A DNA stretch of 9,648 bases from an uncultured Eubacteriales bacterium. Its GTDB lineage: Bacteria; Bacillota; Clostridia; Oscillospirales; Oscillospiraceae. Position 1 is the stretch's first letter. The number at the start of each line of letters is the position of its first letter. This document shows positions 1-5,654 of the stretch, piece by piece. The notes under the pieces are model-generated. The model ran no database searches. It was given only the letters and a program-made list of their open reading frames with translations, and was not told the origin of the DNA. The stretch covers positions 1-9,648 of the forward strand of contig CAJLWS010000042.1 in NCBI GenBank assembly GCA_905210385.1, written 5' to 3'. Both the position numbers and the translations under genes were made by a program.

Positions 1-27
1 CCCCCGCCGGAGAGTTCTTGGCGGGGG
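1..27 (-). terminator. Probable rho-independent terminator hairpin after the aldo/keto reductase gene
   Basis: Bases 1-8 (CCCCCGCC) are perfectly complementary to bases 20-27 (GGCGGGGG), giving an 8-bp all-GC stem with an 11-base loop. The hairpin lies 17 bases past the stop codon of the minus-strand reductase gene, where a terminator for that transcript would be expected. The run of T that would follow on the minus strand lies outside the window, so the call rests on stem strength and position only. Confidence 0.55.
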
Positions 28-44
28 CGCTCCCGTCTCAGATT

Positions 45-1166
45 TCACAGCCGGGACGCAAAGTCGGCCATGGCCTCGGAGATCTTCGGCTGCTGGGGGC
101 AGACCGCCTCACAGCTGCGGCAGCCGATACAGGCGGAGGGCCGCTTGTCCTCCGGCAGAGCCTGAAGAGCCATGGGGGCCAGAAAACCGCCGCCGGTAAA
201 GGTATGCTCATTATACAGCTTCAACAGGCTTGGAATATCCAGGCCCTTGGGACAGTGGGAGGTACAGTAGTGGCAGGCGGTGCAGGGCACGCCGTTGGTC
301 ATATGGTCCGCAATCTTCAGCAGGGCATCCCATTCTGTTTCCTTCAGGGGTTCCGTTGTTTCAAAGGTCTGAATATTACGTTTCATCTGCTCAAAATCGG
401 ACATGCCGGACAGAACCACGGTCACACCGGGAATAGTTTGCAAAAACCGGAAAGCCCAGGCGGGGACGGGTTCCTCTGGGCGCAGGGCCTTCAGGGCGGC
501 GGCGTCCGCCTGGGACAGGCTGGCCAGTCGACCGCCCCGGAGGGGCTCCATCACCCAGACGGGGAGGTTGTGCCGGCGCAGCAGCTCCACCTTATCCTTG
601 GCATCCTGGAAGTTCCAGTCCACATAGTTCAGCTGGATCTGGCAGAACTCCATGTGGGACCCGTAGGCGTCCAGGAACCGCTTCATCACCTCGTAGCTGC
701 CGTGGGCGGAGAAGCCCAGGTGGCGGATGCGTCCCTGATTCTTTTGTTCCAGCAAATAGTCCAGGATGCCGTACCGGGGGTCTAAGTAGGCGTCGATGTT
801 CATCTCGCACACGTTGTGGAACAGGTAGAAGTCGAAGTAGTCCACCCCGCACTTCTCCAGCTGTTTGGGGAAGATCTCCCTCACCTTGGGCATGTTGGCC
901 AGGTCATAGCCCGGGAACTTGGTGGCCAGATAGTAGCTCTCCCGGGGGTATTTCCTCAGCGCCTGGCCGATGACCGTCTCCGAGTTGCCGTTGTGGTAGC
1001 CCCAGGCCGTATCATAGTAGTTGACCCCGTGGGCCATGGCGTAGTCCACCATGCGCTGGGTCTCGGCCACGTTGACGTCGCCGTCGTCCCCGCTGTTCCG
1101 GGGCAGGCGCATGCACCCCATGCCCAAAGCGGACAGCTTTAAGTCCTGAAAGTCCTTGTGGATCAT
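45..1166 (-). CDS. Aldo/keto reductase with C-terminal 2x[4Fe-4S] ferredoxin-type domain
   Basis: This is a 373-residue cytoplasmic oxidoreductase of the aldo/keto reductase superfamily, the branch fused to a bacterial ferredoxin domain that is common in anaerobic clostridia. The N-terminal barrel (about residues 5-275) carries the usual catalytic tetrad in its normal context: Asp52 (NYYDTAWGY), Tyr57, Lys83 (LATKFPG) and His117 (LFHNV). The C-terminal 80 residues hold two cluster motifs of the form CxxCxxCxxxCP, at Cys295/298/301/305 and Cys346/349/352/356, so electrons may pass between Fe-S clusters and the barrel. The natural substrate is unknown. The frame is open up to an ATG at 1187, but that ATG has no ribosome binding site. 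The ATG at 1166 is preceded by purine-rich GGAGCGAGGAG and gives the family's normal N-terminus, so it was chosen. The gene starts 32 bases after the kinase stop codon on the same strand and is probably the last gene of the transporter-kinase unit. Whether its function is linked to them is not shown. Confidence 0.93.
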   Translation of the reverse strand: MIHKDFQDLKLSALGMGCMRLPRNSGDDGDVNVAETQRMVDYAMAHGVNYYDTAWGYHNGNSETVIGQALRKYPRESYYLATKFPGYDLANMPKVREIFPKQLEKCGVDYFDFYLFHNVCEMNIDAYLDPRYGILDYLLEQKNQGRIRHLGFSAHGSYEVMKRFLDAYGSHMEFCQIQLNYVDWNFQDAKDKVELLRRHNLPVWVMEPLRGGRLASLSQADAAALKALRPEEPVPAWAFRFLQTIPGVTVVLSGMSDFEQMKRNIQTFETTEPLKETEWDALLKIADHMTNGVPCTACHYCTSHCPKGLDIPSLLKLYNEHTFTGGGFLAPMALQALPEDKRPSACIGCRSCEAVCPQQPKISEAMADFASRL

Positions 1167-1198
1167 TGTCTCCTCGCTCCATTCCATATTAACCGTTT

Positions 1199-1795
1199 TT
1201 ACTTGTCATGCGGTGCCCCGGCAGGCTCAGCCGCCGGGAAGCGAAGCTCGCACCGCTGGGGGATCGAGAACGCCTGGAAGTACCGTTCCTCCAGGGGGAT
1301 CCATCGGTCCAGAAACATCTGAACTCCCTGCGCTCCATTCCGCGCCCGGATCCTGCGCAGCTGCTCCTCCGGGTCCACGTCCAGGAACACGTGCAGGTCG
1401 TAGCTTTCCCACAGTTCAGGATGGCAGCTGTAGGAGCCCTCCACCACGACCACCGCGCTCCGCTCCAGGGTGATGGGGTCCCCCATGCTTTGGGTGCGGC
1501 AGTCGTAGGGCCGGTAGACCACCTTTCCCCCCTGGCGCAGGGGTAGGAGCACCTCGGCCAGGAACCGCTCCCAGTCCACATTTTCCCCCGGCCGGGCCAG
1601 ACGTTCCGGTGTGCGCTGCTCTGGGCGGAGAAAAAAGTCGTCCATGTGGACCACGCCGCCGCCCAGCCGCTCCACCAGCCGGGCGGCCAGAGTGGTTTTG
1701 CCGGAGGCGCAGCGGCCGTCGATGGCTACCAGTACCCGCCCCCGCTCCCCTTCTAGCCGCCGAATAGCGGACAGGAGCTGTTCCACCGGATCCAT
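1199..1795 (-). CDS. P-loop kinase of the uridine kinase/phosphoribulokinase superfamily
   Basis: This 198-residue cytoplasmic protein is probably an ATP-dependent small-molecule kinase. It has a Walker A loop GRCASGKTT (residues 27-35), an acidic HMDDFF motif (50-55) in the place where uridine kinases hold their substrate and Mg2+, a buried strand ending in VVVEGSYS (116-123), and an arginine-rich lid segment RRIRARNG (147-154). It is shorter than classical uridine kinase and is usually annotated as uridine kinase or AAA-family ATPase. The same fold also includes pantothenate kinase type I, so the substrate is open. Its gene follows the ECF S component almost without a gap: ATG at 1795 lies 5 bases after that stop. 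GTG codons at 1804 (GTGA overlap with the stop) and 1798 are alternative starts. No clear ribosome binding site precedes any of them, which suggests translational coupling. The frame runs open upstream to 2065, but that part is a GC-rich shadow of the S-component gene. Confidence 0.85.
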   Translation of the reverse strand: MDPVEQLLSAIRRLEGERGRVLVAIDGRCASGKTTLAARLVERLGGGVVHMDDFFLRPEQRTPERLARPGENVDWERFLAEVLLPLRQGGKVVYRPYDCRTQSMGDPITLERSAVVVVEGSYSCHPELWESYDLHVFLDVDPEEQLRRIRARNGAQGVQMFLDRWIPLEERYFQAFSIPQRCELRFPAAEPAGAPHDK

Positions 1796-1800
1796 CACGC

Positions 1801-2367
1801 TCACGACGGGCGGCCCGCCTGGGCCTGGGCCCGCTGCCGGCGGAAGGGCACCAGGCCGGTGCGGTTCAGGGCCACCATCAGGGCGGGGATGAGGATGAGC
1901 TGCAGTAGGATGCCGGGAATGGCGTTGAGCAGAGCTCCGGCAAGAAATGCCTGTACGGTAAAGCCGTCGGCAAAGATGCCCAGCAGCGGGATCTCCACCA
2001 GCCCCCACACCACCCGGCCGGCCACCATAGCCAGGATCAGGCAGCGGTACAGGGCGACCACGCACTGCCAGCGAGATCGACTGTACAGCAGGCCCACCAC
2101 CAGGCCGTAGGTTAACAGCTCAAAGGACATGCCCGCTGCAGTGAGGATCATCGGCATACCGAACAGCAGGTTGCGCAGAAGCGGCAGGATGAAACCAACC
2201 ACCGCGCCATACTGCCAGCCACAGATCAGCCCGCACAGGAATACGGGGATATGCATAGGCAGAAGTAAGCTGCCAATCTCTGGAATCTGGCCGGTGAGGA
2301 AGGGCAGGACCAACCCAATGGCCAGAAACATTGCGGATAAGGTCAGGTTTTTTACTGATTGGTTCAT
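1801..2367 (-). CDS. ECF transporter S component (substrate-binding membrane subunit)
   Basis: This is a 188-residue, very hydrophobic protein with about six predicted membrane segments, the usual size for an energy-coupling-factor S component. Such proteins bind a vitamin or related micronutrient in the membrane and work with a shared EcfA/EcfA'/EcfT module, which is not in this window (group II arrangement). The first helix carries AxxxA (Ala12-Ala16), a feature used by S components to dock on EcfT. It is followed by the conserved stretch LPMHIPVFLCGLICG (residues 36-50) and PLLRNLLFGMP (62-72), seen in one large unassigned clostridial S-component family. The substrate cannot be read from sequence; pantothenate-, folate-, queuosine- and nucleoside-like compounds are all possible. 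An upstream ATG at 2382 is in frame, but GGGAG (2376-2380) sits 8 bases before the ATG at 2367, so 2367 was chosen. It is the first gene of a minus-strand unit with a kinase and a reductase, which suggests import followed by phosphorylation. The C-terminus is basic. Confidence 0.88.
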   Translation of the reverse strand: MNQSVKNLTLSAMFLAIGLVLPFLTGQIPEIGSLLLPMHIPVFLCGLICGWQYGAVVGFILPLLRNLLFGMPMILTAAGMSFELLTYGLVVGLLYSRSRWQCVVALYRCLILAMVAGRVVWGLVEIPLLGIFADGFTVQAFLAGALLNAIPGILLQLILIPALMVALNRTGLVPFRRQRAQAQAGRPS

Positions 2368-2375
2368 AATAACAA

Positions 2376-2380
2376 CTCCC
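2376..2380 (-). promoter_or_regulatory. Ribosome binding site that decides the S-component start
   Basis: GGGAG on the minus strand lies 8 bases before the ATG at 2367 and overlaps the alternative upstream ATG at 2382. This makes 2367 the likelier start. Confidence 0.65.
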
Positions 2381-2422
2381 ATCTGTTAGTTCTATCTTCC
2401 CTCTGAATCTTTCGCAGAAAAC

Positions 2423-2475
2423 ATTATATCATAAAATTCGATTCCCACTATATTCTTTTTTTATTAAATTATCAA
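2423..2475 (-). promoter_or_regulatory. Promoter region for the S component-kinase-reductase unit (two overlapping candidates)
   Basis: On the minus strand TTGATA (2470-2475) is followed after exactly 17 bases by TATAGT (2447-2452), a good sigma-A type promoter. A second -10 element, TATAAT with a perfect consensus match, lies downstream at 2423-2428 but has only a poor -35 partner. Transcripts would start roughly 50-75 bases before the S-component start. The leader is AT-rich and short, and no known riboswitch aptamer was recognised in it. Confidence 0.6.
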
Positions 2476-2539
2476 CCATTGGTTTCTTCCAATTGCTAGT
2501 CGGCTGGCTGGAAAGCGATGAACCCATGCGGAACCCCGT

Positions 2540-5053
2540 CTATCTCAGATATTTTCCAGTCACACTGTCTGGATTGGCTGCGATCTCCTCCGGAGTACCG
2601 GCAACCACAATCCGTCCCCCCTCTTCCCCGCCGCCAGGCCCCATGTCGATAAGGTAGTCGGCGTTACGGATCACATCCAGGTCATGCTCGATGACCACCA
2701 CGGTGGCTCCATTGTCCATGAGAGTCTGAAATACCCTCAAAAGGGTTCGTACATCCAGAGGATGCAGACCAATCGTGGGCTCATCAAAAACAAAAACTGT
2801 GTCCCCTTGCCCCCGGCCCATCTCACTGGCCAGCTTCAGGCGCTGAGCCTCTCCACCGGATAGACTTGGAGTAGCCTCTCCCAGAGTCAGATAGCCCAAC
2901 CCCAGCTTCTCCAGTACCTGGAGCCGCTGGGCAACCAGCTTCCAGTCGGCACAGGCATCCAGCGCATGGTGGATATCCATTGCCATCAACTCCGGCAACG
3001 TGAAGGCAGCCCCAGAGCGAGTTTTCACCCGCACCCGCCCTGCATCCTTGCCGTACCGGGATCCCCTGCAGTCAGGACAAGGGATGTCCACATCGGGCAA
3101 AAACTGCACGTCCAGGCTGACGGAACCGGTTCCGTCACAGGTTGGGCAGCGCAGCTTTCCAGTGTTATAGGAAAAGTCTCCCGCCTTGTACCCAAGGGCC
3201 TTTGCCTCCGGGTGACGGGCATAGATCTTCCGCAACTCATCATGGACGTTGGCATAAGTGGCCACGGTAGAGCGGACGTTAAGGCCGATGGGGGTCGCAT
3301 CAATGAGTTTTACCCGTTCAACACCCTCCGCCTCCACCTCAGAAATGTGTTCAGGCATCCTGCCTCCGACAATATGGGCCTCTAGGCCGGGGATCAGGCT
3401 CTCCAGAATCAGTGTGGTCTTCCCCGATCCAGACACACCGGTGACTACAGTGAGCCGCCCCTTGGGAATGTCTACCTCCAGAGGCTTCACCGTGTGGATG
3501 GCTTTCGTGGACAGGTGGATGGCTCCATTTATAAATAATTCTTGCGGCAGGCTGCGCCGCCGCACCTGGACCTGGGCTTTGCCAGACAAAAAAGGCCCGA
3601 TCTGCGAATTGGGATTTGCTTCCAAGTCAGACACGGTCCCTTGGGCGATTACCCGTCCCCCCTCTTCCCCGGCTCTGGGTCCCATTTCAATGAGCCAATG
3701 AGCATGGGACAGAATTTGTATGTCATGATCCACCAACAGCACGGAGTTGCCATCAGTCACCAGATCGTCCATCACCGCCGTAAGCCCCTCGATATTGGCC
3801 GGGTGCAGGCCGATGGATGGCTCATCCAGCACATAGAGCACCCCAGTAGTGCGGTTTCGCACCGCCCGAGCCAGCTGCATTCGCTGCCGTTCCCCTGTGG
3901 ACAAGGTAGCCGACGCACGATCCAGTGTGAGATAGCCCAGTCCCAGTTCCATGAGTCTCCGGGCCACCGTCTGGAAAGAGTCACAAATGCTTTCCGCCAT
4001 CGACCTCATCTCCTTCGGGAGAGAGGTGGACACTCCCCCTACCCATCCGACTAGCTCTGTCAATGTCATCTGGCAGGCTTCATCCAGGCCGATCCCCCGT
4101 AAACGGGGTGCACGGGCGTTCTCAGACAAGCGGGTTCCTTTGCAGTGTGGACAAACTTCCTCCTTTAGAAATTTCGCCACCCGCTTCATGCCCTTTTCAT
4201 CCTTGACCTTGCTGAGGGCATTCTCTACTGTGTGGACGGCGCTATAGTAGGTAAAATCCATCTCCGTGGCCACATCGCCGGTCTTTGGTCGATAAAAAAT
4301 ATGTTTTTTTACAGCCGGACCATCATATACAATGTGCTTCTCCTCCGGCGACAGGTCCCGGAAAGGCACATCGGTACGCACTCCCATGGCCCGGCACACA
4401 TCGGTCATCAATGACCACATCAACGTATTCCATGGAGCCACAGCTCCCTGATCAATTGTAAGGGATTCATCAGGAACCAGAGTAGAGCGGTCTACGGTTC
4501 GCACCACACCAGTACCTCCGCAAGTGTGGCACGCCCCTTGGCTATTAAACGCCAGTTCCTCCGCCCCAGGAGCGTAAAACTCCGCGCCGCACTCTGCGCA
4601 CTTCAGCGGCTGTTCCGCCGCCACCGCCAGAGTGGGCGGCAGATAGTGACCATTAGGACAGCGGTGACTTGCCAGCCTGGAGAACATCAGACGAAGGCTG
4701 TTTAGCAACTCTGTTCCAGTACCGAATGTACTTCGAATGCCCGGCACACCAGGGCGTTGGTGCAGTGCCAAAGCTGCGGGAACATAGAGCACCTCATCCA
4801 CATCCGCTCTGGCCGCCTGGGTCATCCGCCGTCGGGTATAAGTGGACAAAGATTCCAGATATCGCCGGGATCCTTCAGCATACAAAACACCGAGAGCCAG
4901 GGAGGACTTGCCAGAGCCAGACACTCCGGCAATCCCTACGATCTGATGGAGCGGAATTTCTACGCTCACATGTTTTAGGTTATGCACCTTAGCCCCCCGA
5001 ATTTGGATTGCTTGGGGTGGGCACACCTCTCTTTTCAAAGGCAAACACCTCAC
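2540..5053 (-). CDS. uvrA: Class II UvrA-like ABC ATPase (excinuclease subunit A paralogue without UvrB-binding domain)
   Basis: This is an 837-residue soluble tandem ABC ATPase of the UvrA family, about 100 residues shorter than housekeeping UvrA. The first ATPase half has Walker A GVSGSGKS (43-50), signature LSTGE (384-388, altered from LSGGE) and Walker B ending LDEPS (Asp410-Glu411). The second half has Walker A GVSGSGKT (539-546), signature LSGGE (731-735) and Walker B FDEPT (Asp757-Glu758). The zinc module CxxC...CxxC is at Cys636/639/659/662, and further CxxC pairs are at 152/155, 175/178 and 301/304. Between CPNGH (132-136) and AFNSQGACHTCGG (168-180) the roughly 130-150 residues that form the UvrB-binding domain in canonical UvrA are missing, which marks class II. 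Class II proteins can bind damaged DNA; one relative, DrrC of Streptomyces, gives resistance to a DNA intercalator. A role here in tolerance of DNA-binding compounds is inference. The start shown is GTG at 5053 without a good ribosome binding site. TTG at 5038, 7 bases after AGGTG, is a credible alternative. Housekeeping uvrA is expected elsewhere in the genome. Confidence 0.93.
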   Translation of the reverse strand: MRCLPLKREVCPPQAIQIRGAKVHNLKHVSVEIPLHQIVGIAGVSGSGKSSLALGVLYAEGSRRYLESLSTYTRRRMTQAARADVDEVLYVPAALALHQRPGVPGIRSTFGTGTELLNSLRLMFSRLASHRCPNGHYLPPTLAVAAEQPLKCAECGAEFYAPGAEELAFNSQGACHTCGGTGVVRTVDRSTLVPDESLTIDQGAVAPWNTLMWSLMTDVCRAMGVRTDVPFRDLSPEEKHIVYDGPAVKKHIFYRPKTGDVATEMDFTYYSAVHTVENALSKVKDEKGMKRVAKFLKEEVCPHCKGTRLSENARAPRLRGIGLDEACQMTLTELVGWVGGVSTSLPKEMRSMAESICDSFQTVARRLMELGLGYLTLDRASATLSTGERQRMQLARAVRNRTTGVLYVLDEPSIGLHPANIEGLTAVMDDLVTDGNSVLLVDHDIQILSHAHWLIEMGPRAGEEGGRVIAQGTVSDLEANPNSQIGPFLSGKAQVQVRRRSLPQELFINGAIHLSTKAIHTVKPLEVDIPKGRLTVVTGVSGSGKTTLILESLIPGLEAHIVGGRMPEHISEVEAEGVERVKLIDATPIGLNVRSTVATYANVHDELRKIYARHPEAKALGYKAGDFSYNTGKLRCPTCDGTGSVSLDVQFLPDVDIPCPDCRGSRYGKDAGRVRVKTRSGAAFTLPELMAMDIHHALDACADWKLVAQRLQVLEKLGLGYLTLGEATPSLSGGEAQRLKLASEMGRGQGDTVFVFDEPTIGLHPLDVRTLLRVFQTLMDNGATVVVIEHDLDVIRNADYLIDMGPGGGEEGGRIVVAGTPEEIAANPDSVTGKYLR

Positions 5054-5088
5054 TATATTGTCAGGTAATTTTACTTTACATATTTTGC

Positions 5089-5106
5089 AGTGAAATATAT
5101 TTTACT
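5089..5106. repeat. Imperfect 18-bp dyad upstream of the UvrA-like gene (possible operator)
   Basis: AGTGAAATA (5089-5097) faces TATTTTACT (5098-5106): eight of nine positions pair, and there is no spacer. The right half ends in TTTTACT, and the 8-mer TTTTACTT occurs again at 5069-5076, 31 bp (about three helical turns) nearer the gene. The site lies 36-53 bases before the GTG start, where a repressor could act. The low complexity of the AT-rich sequence limits confidence. Confidence 0.3.
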
Positions 5107-5572
5107 TAAAAATAGGTGCGCTGTTCTCCTGTCTGCAATTTCACATTCACTGCTTGTGTGCCCATCTTACCATGGCATACAAAACCGGTCAAGAGATCCG
5201 CTCCCATCATCCTAGCAACGTCTGATCTTTTCAGATTTCTATCGCTTTTCTGCGTTCTTTCACTTGGAAAAATCCAGAAAAAGCTGGGGGCAGCACACTA
5301 GACCGCCATACCCTTTGCATGGAGTCCCTGCTTTTTCGTGCTAGTTCTGTCTTATCCTTAAATCAAGCGAGGAGACTTCCAAAATCCAGATTCTAAGTTT
5401 ACTTTAAGAGCAAGTCCATATCTCTCAGATAGCCTTCACTCAGGCACAGGGGAAACTGCTCTGAACACGGCAAGCTCCCAGGATGGGCTATACTTTTGTG
5501 AAAGCGATAATAGTGTCATCACTCAGCAAGGATGATATCTTATTGCATGAATCAGAATTATTCACAGATTAT

Positions 5573-5602
5573 TTGTAGACGAAACCGTCTATTTGTGATA
5601 CA
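5573..5602 (+). promoter_or_regulatory. Possible promoter of the antiporter-TetR operon
   Basis: TTGTAG (5573-5578) and GATACA (5597-5602) are 18 bases apart. The latter is preceded by TG at 5594-5595, as in an extended -10 element. Neither hexamer is close to consensus. The arrangement is attractive because the first operator dyad would fill the spacer and the second would sit just past the expected transcript start near 5609. A second weak pair is TTGCAT (5543-5548) with GATTAT (5567-5572). Confidence 0.3.
5576..5591. promoter_or_regulatory. TetR-type operator, site 1
   Basis: TAGACG and CGTCTA form a perfect 6+6 inverted repeat around AAAC. The 16-bp site resembles that of a TetR-family dimer and matches site 2 in ten of twelve arm positions. 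It lies 64 bases before the antiporter start. The TetR-family gene two positions downstream is the natural candidate for binding it. Confidence 0.65.
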
Positions 5603-5613
5603 CTCCAACATTG

Positions 5614-5629
5614 CAGACGACTCCGTCTG
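5614..5629. promoter_or_regulatory. TetR-type operator, site 2
   Basis: CAGACG and CGTCTG form a perfect 6+6 inverted repeat around ACTC, 25 bases before the antiporter start. Compared with site 1 the outermost pair changes from T:A to C:G on both arms at once, so the symmetry is preserved. The dyad centres are 38 bp apart. The shared form including flanks is G-YAGACGA-NN-CCGTCTR-T. Confidence 0.65.
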
Positions 5630-5654
5630 TAAATGAGATTAGGAGATGGATAAT

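Larger units (their letters stand above)
5054..5645. other. Gene-poor divergent control region between the UvrA-like gene and the antiporter operon
   Basis: This 592-bp stretch separates two divergent transcription units and is AT-richer than its neighbours at both ends. At the UvrA-like side there is an imperfect AT-rich dyad (5089-5106) and a repeated TTTTACTT (5069-5076 and 5100-5107). At the antiporter side there are two strong TetR-type dyads. The middle, about 5110-5540, has short open frames on both strands, none with a start codon, ribosome binding site and recognisable protein. It may contain decayed coding sequence, but no gene can be supported. Confidence 0.6.

Noticed and set aside
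18..785. Long plus-strand open frame of 255 codons opposite the reductase gene
   Set aside because: It lies antisense to a clearly recognisable aldo/keto reductase. Its Gly/His/Leu-rich translation is typical of a shadow in GC-rich DNA.
1796..2065. In-frame N-terminal extension of the small kinase back to 2065
   Set aside because: It overlaps the S-component gene, reads as Pro/Arg/Gly-rich low-complexity sequence, and the kinase fold needs nothing before 1795.
2368..2539. Possible vitamin riboswitch before the ECF S component
   Set aside because: The transcribed leader after the promoter is only about 50-75 bases and AT-rich. No TPP, FMN, cobalamin, THF or preQ1 aptamer core was recognised.
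5172..5225. 17-codon ATG frame (MAYKTGQEIR...) in the divergent region
   Set aside because: It has no ribosome binding site and is too short to separate from chance.
5116..5301. 61-codon plus-strand open frame in the divergent region
   Set aside because: It begins with GTG, has no ribosome binding site and gives no recognisable protein.
5399..5515. 38-codon stop-free minus-strand stretch (HYYRFHK...LLLK) that could be a gene remnant
   Set aside because: It has no start codon, I do not recognise the family, and stretches of this length are common by chance.
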